Assembly: GCA_023213315.1 (NCBI GenBank)
Contig: JAKCPI010002471.1
Location: forward strand, 182,265-246,264
Length of the DNA: 64,000 nucleotides
From: Euborellia annulipes
Taxonomy: Eukaryota; Arthropoda; Insecta; Dermaptera; Anisolabididae
Direction of reading: 5' to 3'
Shown piece by piece: positions 22,563 to 34,439 of the stretch. How positions within the stretch are numbered: the first letter of the stretch is position 1; every line of letters starts with the position of its first letter. The position numbers and the translations under genes are program-made. The notes under the pieces were generated by a model. That model was not told where the DNA came from. It ran no database searches and saw only the letters and a list, made by a program, of their open reading frames with translations.

Positions 22563-22673
22563 GAATAAAAAGAAAAGAAGTATTTCTCGTCTGACTTCCT
22601 CAAGAAACAAATTATTTATTAAAAGATGATGGTAAAAATAAAAAAAAGAACAGGTGGGTATAGGTACTCCTAC

Positions 22674-23031
22674 CTGCCAGGCGGTGAGGCACGGCGTGCA
22701 GAGCAGGTGTCCACATGGCTCGATCCGAACATCCTTGTCATTTTCTGCACATATTTTGCACAGCTGGAACGTGCTTCCCATTTCACAATAGAGTTCGTAT
22801 TGTTCTTGTGTGACTTTAATGTGGTCTTCAGGTGTTGCTTGCACAGCACACGAGAGGTCAGGATTCACGTTACGTCCATCTGGATATAAATAGAAACCCT
22901 CCCGATAACCATCGAGAAGTGCTTGACAGAGGCTCTTATTTTGGGGTATTGTTTGTAGGATTTCGTTGTCGGCAGTCACATAGCCAATAGCCCATTGACC
23001 AAGTCGGGTGCAACTTAGCCGGAACACGTAG
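22674..23031 (-). CDS. Cbl: Cbl E3 ubiquitin ligase, SH2 C-terminus, linker helix and RING start
   Basis: This exon encodes 119 codons. They begin [20 protein letters not shown], where the Arg of FRL is the phosphotyrosine-binding position and the G of LGQW is the classic loss-of-function site. The linker helix [14 protein letters not shown] follows, with both regulatory tyrosines. Then comes the first part of the C3HC4 RING: CKIC, CGH, CTPC and the E2-contact Trp of LTAWQ. The RING places ubiquitin-loaded E2 next to the bound kinase. The exon follows TCTTTTCAG and ends CAG before GTAGGA, after a whole codon. The last two RING cysteines (CPFC) must lie in a further exon, which I could not find between base 1 and 22673. 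In vertebrate genes, as I recall, this stretch is split into more exons. Residues after LTAWQ on an open reading frame here are intron read-through. Confidence 0.97.
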
Positions 23032-23454
23032 CTGAAAAGAGAGAGAATAAGAACATCATCAGTACCAGTTGGATCATTGAAAGCAGAAGGGCGTGCAATA
23101 AATTGATACTGGAGAGGAAAAGAAAGAGAGAACAAAAACGAAAAAGGGTTGAACTATCAAAACAATTAGATCAAAGGGGTTCAGGAACGACGTCTAAAAA
23201 AAAACTAGACTATTATAAGGAATTTTTCAATGCGGTTTTTTTTTAAATGAATTAAATTCATAAGAGATTATTGGGACATCGAGCTATAATTTTTTTAATG
23301 ACTTATTAAAAAAATTATCGTAATTAATTTTTTTGTTATCAAGCAAATACAAAAAAAACAATCTGTCCCAATAATCTTTAATTTTTTTTTAAATTTAAAA
23401 ATGAATTTATTGTTATTATTAATCACATATTAATTAAGAAATTTTTAAAATAAG

Positions 23455-23790
23455 CTTAGATGATTTATTTAAAAATCAACTGTCAAATTAGTTCAGCATT
23501 CTTGCAATAGATGGCAGGCTAGTCTAACAGACGATATAGTATTAGCCTATATCTGGCCTATATTTATATATTTTTATGCTTTTATAAAAGATACATAATA
23601 TATAATAACATTTATAAAGTATTTATTGTTAAAAGATCAATGAAAATCAACCAAATGCATTAAATATTATTAGCTACCATTCTGACATCTCTTGGCAAAT
23701 TTTTGAATTACTTGATTTTTTGGGCATACTTTTTATGACACACTACGCCATCTTATCGGGAAAAACATGCATAACACCTTCCCTCCCGTT
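23455..23790 (+). repeat. Dispersed repeat E, longest undisturbed copy
   Basis: About 330 bp from TTAGATGATTTATTTAAAAA to GGGAAAAACATGC match 31268..31840 closely. This copy lacks the MITE found in the other, so it serves as an empty-site reference. Confidence 0.75.
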
Positions 23791-24120
23791 CCGTCTTAAT
23801 ATCGACTACACTCAGCAGCAAAATAAACAACACACTTTTCTAGTATTTAAATTGCAAATTAGGAATATTTTTCGTTAATGTAATCTATTCTGTCAGTTCG
23901 TCGGGAGTTAATAAAATATATTTTATAATCCGAGCATGGATTTATTTTCAGCGAAAACTCCCTAAATATGTCATATAATATGTAGTAAAAAGTATTAATT
24001 ATGCAGCAAAATATGCAATCTAATTAGCGAAAATATCTAGTGAATGGTTTACAATTGAATGTAATTAATAATTTCTACTGATGAATCGTGCTTTATTTTT
24101 CAAAAATTGACCTCGCAATA
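23791..24120. other. Intronic sequence, nothing recognised
   Basis: AT-rich sequence without a repeat assignment. Confidence 0.4.
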
Positions 24121-24136
24121 AAAACTGAACTTTATA

Positions 24137-24388
24137 AAAATATCTGGTGTGACTGGCGCACAGCACACAACTTTCTCCAAAATGAGAATATACATTTGAA
24201 AGAACATCTAAAAAATAATTGATTTATGAATTTTAATTAAAATTATTGGAGCGAATTTTGGGAAAATGAAAAAAAAAAAAACTGAAAAAGTACATCATTA
24301 AAGTACTAGTACTCTTTGGCCGATTTATAGACGTGCATTTCCAACAAAATTTCGACATAGAATTTTTGAAATGAATCCAATACTGTGG
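24137..24388 (+). mobile_element. Helentron-like element copy A8, internally deleted
   Basis: The first half of the head hairpin (CTGGTGTGACTGGCGCACAG) is joined directly to AAAATGAGAATATACATTT. The microsatellite block is lost and the tail is truncated after TCCAATACT. Confidence 0.62.
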
Positions 24389-24602
24389 TCTGTCAATATA
24401 GGCCTACAAATAAACATTCAATCATGCATGACATGAACATAGAAGTTATATAATATAACTTATAAAATTAATATGTTTTAATGATTGAAAGTAATAAGAA
24501 AAACGAAAAACACCAAGAATATAAGCCATATAAAATTCACACCTTGAACCATAGTATCAAGATGTAAATTTTATATGGTTATAACATTAATACGAAAAAA
24601 AA

Positions 24603-24920
24603 AAAAAATGGTTTCCTGGGAGTTATATGTTAGCAAATAGAATATACCGGTAGAAGCATAGGAATTTGAAAATGTTCAAATTGATGACCATTATTGTCCA
24701 GCAATGCGGATATCGCGCACCAAGGGGTTCAAAAACGTCACAAAACAGGTAATTAGGAATATCGCAAAAATGTCTTTCAATTTCCAATTTCATTGAATCA
24801 ATTGTTCTTGGTTTGGTGCGATAAACTTTGTCTTTGAGATATCCCCACATAAAGAAGTCCATTGCAGCATTTTAGCGACAGTTAAAATCTGAGTACATTT
24901 TTTTGAGACACTCTGTATAT
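24603..24920 (-). pseudogene. Internally deleted mariner-like transposase relic
   Basis: On the minus strand ACAGAGTGTCTCAAAAAAAT resembles a mariner TIR. After about 40 bases comes the transposase C-terminus: MDFFMWGYLKDKVYRTKPRT then IDSMKLEIERHFCDIP, the region ending the DDE/D catalytic domain (the usual form is DFFLWGYLKD). The DxD-bearing N-terminal two-thirds are missing. The frame shifts after about 50 residues, and a stop lies upstream in frame. A T tract marks the 3' side, but the second TIR is not clear. It cannot be functional. Confidence 0.8.
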
Positions 24921-25410
24921 ATTAAATATATATAAATAGGTATAGGAAAGAAATAATATTAAAATTTGCAGAAAATTTATTAACTAAATTTTTTTTTTTT
25001 GTCTTTTTCGGCATCGGAGGTCATCTAGACCCCGTCTCTAATTGAATCAATTTGTTGGTAGCCAATTCGATTGAAATAAATTTTTATCGCATAAGACGGG
25101 AACTCCTGACCCTTAACAAACGAGGCAAGAACTCTGCTACTGTGCTATTGTCTACGGAGTAACTAAATTTAGAAATAAATTGGCATCTTGAATATTTTCT
25201 TCATAGACTCGAATATGATATAATTTCTTATTTATTTGAGTAAAATATTTATTTATACTCTCTGTCCATTCTCATCTGTTAGTGACTGAAATTTATGGTC
25301 ATAATTTTTTTTTTTTTTTTGTATCAAATCATTTATTCAATATGTGTTTTGAAATGTGACTTTATCTTTATACAGTTTGTATTGATCTAGAATTCAATTT
25401 ACATTTTTTA

Positions 25411-25975
25411 TTCTTTGCTTCATATGAATGAACTTCAATCTTCGAGTTTTTTTTTTTTTTTCGGATTTAATATTTTCCAAAACACTGACTTTGATTTATG
25501 AATATCGTAAAATTTCTAATCAGCAAAGGAGATTTTTTTTTTAATAAAAAAGGAAAATTAGATTAACCTTTTGTGATAAGAAGATTTACGTCAATTAGAA
25601 AAAAAAGGAAGTGGGATAGGTTTCGGTTTGGTTCTTCTTCAGGTCGTGTAGGGAGTGATGACGTCACAATCTAAAATAAGAGATTGAAATTGATTTATAT
25701 CAATTATAAAAAAATTTGTAGATTAAGAATTCAATTTTTTTTTATTTTTGTTATATGAATGAACTTCAATCTTCGAGTTTTTTTTTTTGGATTTAATATT
25801 TTCCAGGGGAAGCCCTGACTTTGATTTATGAATATCGTAAAATTTCTAATCAGCAAAGGAGATTTTTTTTTAATAAAAAAGGAAAATTACGATTAACTCT
25901 TTTGTGATAAAGAAGATTATAATAACGATCTAATTTAGAATATTCAAAAAAAAGGAAGTGGGACTAAGCACATCG
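25411..25975 (+). repeat. Tandem direct duplication, ~330-bp spacing
   Basis: ATGAATGAACTTCAATCTTC through AGGAAGTGGGA occurs at 25427..25616 and again at 25755..25972, with TTTATGAATATCGTAAAATT and CAGCAAAGGAGATTT shared. The copies differ at A/T tract lengths and a few substitutions. A GGTTTCGG...CTTCTTCAGG string at 25620 between the copies may be a worn hammerhead. Confidence 0.7.
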
Positions 25976-26027
25976 CACAACATTTTTTTTTTTTATAGCT
26001 TAATCTCAAAGGAAACGTAAAATCGAT

Positions 26028-26068
26028 ATTTTTTTTCATACTTTTTCTATAAATAGATAAGAGAAAGT
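26028..26068 (+). repeat. Helentron-like tail fragment
   Basis: ATACTTTTTCTATAAATAG followed by ATAAGAGAAAGTAAAAAA is the family's end palindrome alone. Confidence 0.45.
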
Positions 26069-26813
26069 AAAAAATTATAGATTCGTTTTAAGCCCCGAGG
26101 GGACTGCGTGTTTGTGTGCGTGTGCGGGAATAAAGGGATCCATCTCTTTTGATTTCCGGGAGAAATAGGTCACGAGGTCATGGAGATGAATCCTTTGTTC
26201 CAGGCATTTATATTAATAAAAAAAAATTTTCAATTTGTGGTTTGAAATGAGATAATGGATAGAGAGAGAGAGAGAGAGAGAGAGAAGAGGACAATATGAA
26301 TGCAAATTTTTTATCATCAGAACCGACCAATTATAAACGAACCAAATAACGAATTGTGCTATCGTGTTACTCAGAGTTCATGCACGTAAGCAAATAGCTT
26401 TGAAATTAAAGCAAACATGTTAACGTCGCTGTTAAAACTTGGTTTAGAGAATAGCATTTTTTAACGCTGATGATATTACTTTACTTTTTAACACTCATGT
26501 TAAATTTTAACGTCTTTTTTTAGAGAATAGACCTGATTATCTTTTTTTTTTTGTAGTCATATATTGCAATAGATATCTATATAAATTCTATAGCTAGGGT
26601 TGAAATTTTTTTCCCTCAATTAATCGATCTCCGGCGTTGGAATTTATTTAATAAAATCGAATGGGAAAAAATCCAAGCGCCCTGACCCTATTGGAAAATA
26701 AATTTTATGGCAGGCCTACCACTCTATTCTTTCTTCAAATCTTAATCAAATTTAGAGGTAATTATAAATGGAAAAAATTTACATTGCACACCAAATTCAA
26801 GGTTTGTTTCGGT

Positions 26814-28380
26814 TTATCAAAAATTCTATGTCGAGATTTTGATGGATATACACGTTTTGAGGTCCCCTGAATCCAAAAAAGTGGTTTTCGCGACATGCCT
26901 GTCGGTGTGTGTTCAATTTAAAGCATGAAGGAATTGAGCTAGAAGGTTGAAATTTTATATTTAAGTTAGGCATACACCTAGGGCGTGAAAATAAGCTTCT
27001 AAACAAAATCGGCACAAGAGTACCAATACTTTACTGATGTACTTTTTTCCGTTTTTTATTTCGATTTTCTCAAAATTCACTCCAACGAATTTGATTAAAA
27101 TTCAAAAATCAATTATTTTTTAGATGCTCTATTAAAATGTCTATATTCTAATTTTGCATTTGAAATCTTCTGAAGACCACTTTACTCTTGTACTTCATAG
27201 GAAGGATAGGTGAAATGGTTGCCATGGTAACAAAATATAAATATTCGCCCATGATTATAAATTTTACAGATATCGGCGGAATATATGGGTCATTCCATGC
27301 CAAATCGACAAATTTTTTTCCTGACCCCCGCGGATTTCGATGAAAATTTTTTCTATCTTTTTTCTACCCCTTAAAAGACATTTTTTTTCAAATTTTTTTA
27401 CCCAACTAAAAAAAAGTTACGGGATTTTTGAAAATAACTATAACTTATTTTAAGATTGATATTTCGGAGCCCCGCAAGGCTATAAAACTTTTGTTTTTTT
27501 AATGTAGTTTTCAGAAAAAAATACAAAAATTATTTTAGAAGCCCGGATATATGAAATATTTCAGTTTTTTGGAAAAAACCCATAATTTTCACAAAATTTT
27601 TTTTATTTATTTGAAGATATGAGGTTGGAACTATGAATTTATTTAAAGGTACAAATTGTCCGCTTTTTCTCGTACTTTACTGAAAAAAAAAAAAACAATT
27701 TTTAGTAAGATGATGACTTAAAATTTTCGAATAAAATATCATTTTTCAACTTGTAAAGTTTCACGAGAAAGCTGAAAAAATTTCATAAAAAAGTTACGTA
27801 AAAAAATAAACCAAATTTCAAGAAAAATTTTTTTATAACCAAAAAAAAAAAATTAGAAGCGATCGTGGGCATATCTTGAAATTAGCGGGGATAATTGTAG
27901 AATTAGTTGAAGTTTTTTTTGAGTTAAAAAAAAAAAAAATGGTCGGATTAAAATTAGGGTTTTTTCAAAAAAACTGAAATATTTCATATATCCGGGCTTC
28001 TAAAATGATTTTTGTATTTTTTTCTGAAAACTACATTAAAAAACAAAATTTTTATAGCCTTGCGGGGTTCCGAAATATCAATTTTAAAATAAGTTATAGT
28101 TATTTGAAAAAAAAGAGCAATTTTTTTCAAAAATCCTTAACTTATTTTTAGTTAAGTAAAAAAATTTGAAAAAATTCTCAAAAATGTCTTGTAAGGGGTA
28201 GAAAAAAGATGGAAAATTTTCAGCGAAATCCGCGGGGGTCAGGAAAAAATTTGTCGATTTGGTATGGAATAACCCATATATAAATATATGTCGACACAAA
28301 AAATCTGGTGTGACAAGCACAGAACACAACCTTCGGTAATCGAAAGTTGTGTGCAGTGCGCCAGTCACACCAGATGTTTT
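26814..28380 (-). mobile_element. Helentron-like element copy A9, split by a 1 kb foldback
   Basis: It enters within the CAAAAATTCTATGTCGAG segment (tail missing), has only a short GTCGGTGTGTG in place of the microsatellite, and follows the family to CGGCGGA at 27280. It resumes at 28282 with AATATATGTCGACAC and ends with the full head hairpin. The interruption is the foldback at 27281..28281. Confidence 0.75.
27281..28281. mobile_element. 1 kb foldback element with ~315-bp arms
   Basis: ATATATGGGTCATTCC opens it, and GGAATAACCCATATAT closes it. Arms are complementary for about 315 bp with few mismatches (CTGACCCCCGCGGATTTC, CCGGATATATGAAATATTTC). The middle is AT-rich with no coding frame. 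The host break occurs in a known family sequence, so the borders are firm to a few bases of AT. Confidence 0.8.
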
Positions 28381-28384
28381 TTTT

Positions 28385-29690
28385 AACTTTTGTTTATACA
28401 AAAAAATTTCATTGTCAAATTTAAAAAGCAAACATTGTTTGTTATCTATTATCTATAGCCCTAATTTAAAAAGAAAGTCTTGTACATTTTTTTTTTTGTT
28501 TAACGTTTGTGGCTCAATGATGCGAAAATATTTTTAAAATATCGATTTTAGATAATTCTTCAATGAAACAGAAACGAGTGATTCAATTTTTTTTTTTTTT
28601 TTTTTATAAATATGTTTCAGCCTCATACATAATTCTTTATTCCTAACAAATGTTTGTTTAAAAGTCAAACAAGATCGATTTTATCTAACTACGAGATCCT
28701 TTTTTTTTTATTAATCCATAGCAATTAATAAAATTATCTATTTCCCTTTGGATGATTGAAAGGTTTGACCTTCTCACTTCGTAACTAACGATCAACACCT
28801 TTCAATAATTGATAAATTATTTCATTCTTATTAATATTTAAATTAAGCACCTCAGTAAAAATAGATACCGTAATTATTATTTCAAGGTCGTACTATCAAA
28901 GCTATTACTCATAGAATTTTTTAATTTAACACCTCAAATCGTTATTACATAAAACACGTTCGTATAAAATCTATTTTTAAATACTCGATTTTAACGGGGT
29001 AAAAAATTTACTTAATATTATTGAAAAGTATAAAAATTTCCAAAAAAAAAATAAATAAATAAAAGGCTTGTGTTCCTAATTTCACCACTTAGTTTAGGCT
29101 TATACCGAATTTGGGGTCTTAGCTAGTTAACTACGATTTAAGCTTTTTATTTAATCATACGATTAGCTCAACTGAAGCAACCGGCCTTTATAGTACCAAA
29201 TTTAAGTTAAAATTGCTTTCCGATGCATTTTTTTTTTTATATAAACCTGCAGAATAACGGCATAATTATTTTTTTTTTAATTCATTTAATTTATTTAAAT
29301 TTCCAATTGAGATTGACCAAAATGCGTTATTTTGTAAAATTTATTCAAATGAATTATTTAAAACTAACCGCGCGCCGCGACAACCTTGAATTTGATTTAA
29401 TTAATTGACCCAGAATGGAATTGAAGACATTTCTCAAAAATTTCCTATAGGAGAAATCGTAGCTTAACCAGCTATAAGCCTTACGTATCTACAGTACTTA
29501 GAATCAGTTCAATTTCGATTTTTTTAAGGTTACATCAACTTTGTCTATCCACGACCAACCTACGGTTGGTTTTAAAAATCTAAAGTAAAAAGTGCTATTT
29601 AGATATTTAAAATAAATTTCCTTAAAATTAAAAAGAATAAATAAATGTATAATATAATTAAAAAACGATTTTAATATTTTCTTTCGGTAA
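28385..29690. other. Intronic sequence, nothing recognised
   Basis: Very AT-rich with several T tracts. The short open frames are low-complexity. Confidence 0.4.
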
Positions 29691-29693
29691 TCC

Positions 29694-29825
29694 AGGGGCG
29701 TATATAAGGGGGGGGGGGGGGAGGGAACCCCCCCCCCGCCGAAATGTTTGATCGGCCCCGCAGTGCGAAAAAATATAGCTCCGCGAAAATTTGTTTTCCG
29801 TAGAACGGCAAAAATTTCGTGACTC

Positions 29826-29859
<34 letters not shown>

Positions 29860-30056
29860 AAAATGATTTTCACGGACGGGAAAAAATTAAAAATTTTTCC
29901 GGAGGATGGAAAACTTTGGTTCCGCAAAAGAAAATTTTTTTCCCGCAGGGCGGCAAAAATTTAGTTTATTTAAAAAAAAAATTTTCCTCAGAAAAATTTT
30001 TGAGTTCATCCCCCCCCCCCCTCCTCCACGAAAAAGATTTTTATATACGCCCCTGA
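29694..30056. mobile_element. hAT-type MITE, GC-ended, 8-bp target duplication
   Basis: TIRs are CAGGGGCGTATATA and TATATACGCCCCTG, flanked by CGGTAATC and AGGTAATC (one mismatch). Near-terminal poly-G and poly-C tracts and internal CGGACGGGAAAAAATT-like units are shared with the elements at 36728, 41709 and 62552. The first TIR base was set by comparison and could be off by one or two. Confidence 0.75.
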
Positions 30057-30059
30057 GGT

Positions 30060-30830
30060 AATCGTCTTATTATAAATAGACATTACAAAGTAATTTTTTG
30101 ATCATGTTCCTAATCAGGCATGTAATAACATGTTGTGAAATTAGATTTTTTTTTTTTAAAGAAAAAATAATATGTTTAATTGGATAGAAAAGAATTTCTC
30201 TTTTGGTGAGTGAATCTAATTCTTAGCAATTGAAATGGACAAATTGAAACCCCAAACGGAGTTGACGACGTCGACAAACGTAAAACAAGAAAGATATTGC
30301 ATTGAAGTAGCAGCTAAAGCCGATCAATAGTGAGGATTGACGAGGTTTTGAGAAAATGGAAAGGAAAAGGAGAAGAAGAACCTTAAACCTCTGAACCTCT
30401 CTCGGTGACCTTAGCCTCTCTGTATTGTAATGTCATAAAAAAAAAAAAACCTTGGAGATTCATTCACTCTCCAGAGATATCAAATCGTTTTAGTATATAG
30501 TTGCAATAGAGGAAAGATGGACACCTTATTTAGCCAATACATATTGATTCGATCAAATAACTTGATGCTGACTAAACATGGAGAGAAAGTGAATTAATGC
30601 ATGAGTATAAAATAATAATTTGACCAGAAGATCAGATTAAATATTTGAAATCTAAGAAAGTTTTTTTTAGATTTAATTCTAAATTCTATCTAGGGCCTTT
30701 ACAGCAAACGAAATATAAAAGCAACAGGGAGCATCTCAAGAGCTCATAGCTTTCCAGCTGAGTGCTATTTTCTTATGTTTTCCATTAAATAAACAAGAAC
30801 AATAATTGTATACTATCATAATCAAATTAC
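30060..30830. other. Intronic sequence, nothing recognised
   Basis: No repeat family or coding signal was recognised. Confidence 0.4.
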
Positions 30831-30833
30831 ATC

Positions 30834-30975
30834 CCTCGGGCTTGGTGTAGATAATAGCGCACCTGCTTTGTATACCAAAGGTCGCGGGTTCGGATCCCAG
30901 GCAGTCCAATGATTTTATTTAAGCCATTTGGATACCAAATGCCTGGACCCCAAATACATATAGGCCTATATTATA
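30834..30975 (+). mobile_element. tRNA-derived SINE, partial
   Basis: CCCTCGGGCTTGGTGTAG, a diverged box A, and GGTCGCGGGTTCGGATCC box B are present, with the central palindrome partly deleted and no tail. Confidence 0.78.
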
Positions 30976-31267
30976 AAAATATTATTGCTTGATCCTAGGC
31001 GATGGTTACAAGCACGCCGATTCTTGAGGAATTCCGATATATTAGATATTCAGCAGGAATTTTGAACCCAATGGTATGTCTATCTCAATTTTGTTTTAAA
31101 AACTGAAATAGTCATCTTGCTTTTACAATAGCGATATGCTAAAGGTATCTTTCAACTTTAGGACAGGAGTGGTAAGGCAAGGCGAGCGCCGAAATTTTTT
31201 AGTTAGGCCCTAACCAAATTATATTAAATACTTCTTTTCGGCCCGAAGTATATTAATTTCCCTTATC

Positions 31268-31840
31268 GATGTTTAGATGATTTATTTAAAAATCAAATGT
31301 CAAATTAGTTCAGCATTCTTGCAATAGATGGCAGGCTAGTCTAACAGGCCGATATAGTATTAGCATTTAACTGGCCATGGGCGTAGCCAGACTTCTTGTT
31401 AGGGGGGGGCCAACCCTCGTTAGGGCGAAGAGGGGGGTTTGCAATTAATATCTACATAGAGTATTAATTATTTATTTAAATAAAATAAAAAAATTAAATT
31501 AATGTAGTGAATTGGAGTGTTAAAAAAATTTCCAATGGGAAAAATATATATATATATATATTTTTTTTAATTTTTAGGACCAGCCAGGGGGGGCAACGCC
31601 CCCTGCCTCCCCTGGCTACGCCCATGTAACTGGCCTATATTTAGATATTTTTATGCTCTTATAAAAGATACATAATATATAATAACATTTATAAAGTATT
31701 TATTGTTAAAAGATCAATGAAAATCAACCAAATGCATTAAATATTATTAGCTACCATTCTGACATCTCTTGGCAAATTTTTGAATTACTTGATTTTTGGG
31801 CATACTTTTTATGACACACAACGGGAAAAACATGCGTAAC
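31268..31840 (+). repeat. Dispersed repeat E, copy carrying a MITE
   Basis: It matches 23455..23790 on both sides of the MITE at 31376..31626. Confidence 0.75.
31376..31626. mobile_element. hAT-type MITE with perfect 8-bp target duplication
   Basis: TIRs CATGGGCGTAGCCAG and CTGGCTACGCCCATG are flanked by TAACTGGC at 31368..31375 and 31627..31634. The related repeat at 23455..23790 has the site without the insert. Confidence 0.85.
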
Positions 31841-31880
31841 CACTTCGTTTTTGTTCCCCCTTAAAGAATTCTTAGCAGTG

Positions 31881-31930
31881 CCTTTGTCTTGAAGATGGGT
31901 AACGTTTAGTCCCCGAAACGTCGATAAAGG
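31881..31930 (+). ncRNA. Hammerhead-like motif, solo
   Basis: CTTTGTC, TTGAAGA, GGGTAACG..CCCC and GAAACGTC are followed by GATAAAG, which pairs with CTTTGTC (one G-T). The first core base is U instead of C. Confidence 0.45.
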
Positions 31931-31984
31931 ATATTAAAATAATTCGAGCCGAAAAGAAATATTTCATTTTATTACATTTTTAAA

Positions 31985-33725
31985 TAAAAGAAGAGAAAGT
32001 AAAAAGTTGTAATATTCCATTTATTAGGCACACTAGAATGACATTCCGGTCTTAGGTACGACCATCCCCAGAATTTCTCCACACTGCTATTTCCAAATAA
32101 TTTAACTAAATTACTATATTTTCAATTATTTTCTCCATTTACAAAAAATAAGAAAGTACCCACGTAACACGCGACATTGCGACGTTCTGCGAGATGCCGT
32201 AATGAGACATGGTGCTGCTATATGTGGGTGGGTTTATAGAGAATTAGTATTAATATAATGGCAGATATGATTTAAAGTCGAATGGAATAAAGTAGATTCC
32301 TTTCATCATTCTTTTTTCTTGTACTTATATGATGCAGACCGAATATAATTTGGATTTATCCCAAAATTCGTCTAAAGAACGTCGTTTCTTCAAAAAAAAG
32401 CCTGATACACGAGTTTAACATATATTAGTTTTTTTTTTTGAATGGAACATTTTTAAAGAAGAAGATTCATTTCGGATATTTTTTGATGCGAGAAAAAAAA
32501 AATATCAGAGCAACGTTTGATCACAGTTCATTAGATTCGTTCGAAATTTCTTTCGTTCTTCTTTGTCCCCATGCCTCCGTGATTGGAACAACTCCTGGTC
32601 TATCTTCCCCAAAACCTACAATCTTCAGACTTCAAGTCTAACCTCAACAGGCATCTTCTCAGTTCCGCAGTTGAGTTTCCCCTTATGTCTCCTTGTTTTT
32701 ATTTTCTTCCTGGCTGCATGTGATATTGGTCATTAAGGTCTCGGACCATGCCCATTCAAAAAAAAAAAAAAAAAATTTTACGGAACAAATTGGACAAAAT
32801 CGGTAAAGCGATTTGGAAATTATAAACGATCTAAAATGAAAGAGAAAATGAAAAAAGAATTTTTTATTTTATAAACATTTCTTCTTTCTAAAATAACATA
32901 ATTCGTATTAAAAAAAAAACTGATGGAATTGTGATTAAAATTTTTGATGTCGCCGTATATTGACAAAGCTTTCAAATGATTTGCGTTTTAAATGTAAATT
33001 AAATTAAATGTCATTTCAATTCAATTACCATCATTACTACCAAAATTGTTTAATATTCTGTTTGAAATACATTTTTTTTTTTTTTTTTTGCAATAACATT
33101 CGCCGTTTGTTTTTATAAATTTAATTTTAATTCGATGGGCTTTTAGGGACACTACGAGTGGGGAGTTTATTTAGCTCAAGTGCAATTTTAAACACTTTAA
33201 AAATTTATTCTTCCTGGGCCATTTCATTTTGTGCTGGCAATAATAATGAATATGGTCCATCAGTTCGGTAGAAGAATGAAACAAAATGTCGGTTTATTTT
33301 GATTATTAGAAAAACTGATAGAGAAGTTTCGACATAGTTCGTATAGTCTCTCTAAAGACCAAAACGTTGAGCCCTCGGATAGTTGAAACTTAAGGTTGAA
33401 GTCATGTATTTTTCTGATACTTGAATATTACAGGTTGAATTGTTAGAGTAGCCTTATTATTGTTCAATAATGCGCTATTGTTGTAATAATAAAATATTTT
33501 CTTCTGTTGATATAAAAATAAACAAATAATACCCGATCATACTTAACGCGCACCTGTTCAAGTCCCACACTCCAGCACCTCCAGACATCTTATTACGTCA
33601 TGCCTATTGTTGAGTGCCTCAAGGAATAATTTAACAATAGCAATAGCACCACACTTCAGATCGCCGCTTAAATTCCTTGATATTTTAAAAGAAACTTCAG
33701 ATTCCACTGTTAAAGCAATAGGTCA
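31985..33725. other. Intronic sequence, mostly unrecognised
   Basis: T tracts near 33071. AAAACGTTGAGCCCTCGG near 33361 and GACATTCCGGTC near 32051 may be worn hammerhead halves. GAACAACTCCTGGTCTATC near 32587 is GC-richer, with no recognised product. Confidence 0.35.
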
Positions 33726-33728
33726 CTG

Positions 33729-33862
33729 TTTTTTTTTTTTTTTTTTTTTTTTAACACTCACACTTTTTTCTGATTTGGTATCCAAATGGCTTAAATAAAA
33801 TCATCGGACTGCCTGGGGTCCGAACCCGCGACCTTTGGTATACAAGGCAGGCGCAATAGCTC
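33729..33862 (-). mobile_element. tRNA-derived SINE, partial
   Basis: 22 T, AACACTCACAC tail, GGTATCCAAATGGCTTAAAT, TGGGGTCCGAACCCGCGACC (box B). The sequence ends within box A. Confidence 0.78.
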
Positions 33863-34201
33863 ACTTAATCAGAAGAAACTCTTTGACAATATAAATCAAC
33901 AACTGCTGTAGCAACCATAGTGAAGTCCTCAATAAAATCCCCAATATAAACTGCGTTCATAAACTGTATTTTATATTAATGTTTTTTCTATGTATTTTTT
34001 TTGATTGTGTTATTGGAAGAAATGTTTTGATTTATTTGCTTTTAAGTGTGCGAAACACTCTGCATGAACTTTCTGCTCCAAGTGAATAACAACCCTTCAT
34101 AAATTAACTAGGTAGAGAGCTTTGTTTGAAAAGAGATAGGATTTTTTTCAAACAACGCTCAAATATCAATAGACTGTATATAAGCCAGTCAATATATCCT
34201 T

Positions 34202-34436
34202 TAACATAATAAATTTGCGAGATGTTTTGTGTTTAATTGGGCAAAAATTGCGCCCCCTGGAGTCGAACCAGGACTCCACGCTTCCGCTGCGGGCGGACTA
34301 CCTTTATTGGGCCGGCGATCTAGGATTAAGTAAAGTCTGTCTGCCACGAAGGTGGGGTGGAGGTCCTGGTTCGACTCCAGCGGGGAGCAATTTTTGCCTA
34401 AACAAATAGTACAATCTCGCAAATTTGTTATGTTAA
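34202..34436. repeat. tRNA-derived palindromic element
   Basis: Both arms contain a tRNA 3' half: TGGAGTCGAACCAGGACTCC on the left in reverse, GGAGGTCCTGGTTCGACTCC on the right. They are joined to shared outer sequence AACATAATAAATTTGCGAGA and its complement. Box B (GGTTCGACTCC) is intact in each arm. The middle could form one arm's 5' half but is not symmetrical. It is either a foldback MITE that captured a tRNA or two SINE copies inserted tail to tail. Confidence 0.65.
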
Positions 34437-34439
34437 ACC

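Noticed and set aside
22359..22670. C-terminal 100 residues of the open frame through the RING exon
   Set aside because: They follow a good GT donor, are low-complexity and unlike Cbl; this is intron read-through into a hammerhead repeat.
1..22673. Search for the next Cbl exon (last RING cysteines and proline-rich tail)
   Set aside because: No reverse-complement coding for a CPFC-containing segment with splice sites was seen; the exon is probably outside the window.
24623..24862. Working mariner transposase
   Set aside because: Only the C-terminal part remains, with a frameshift and an upstream stop.
34201..34422. Proteins with PLESNQD on both strands
   Set aside because: The frames are translations of tRNA-derived inverted arms.
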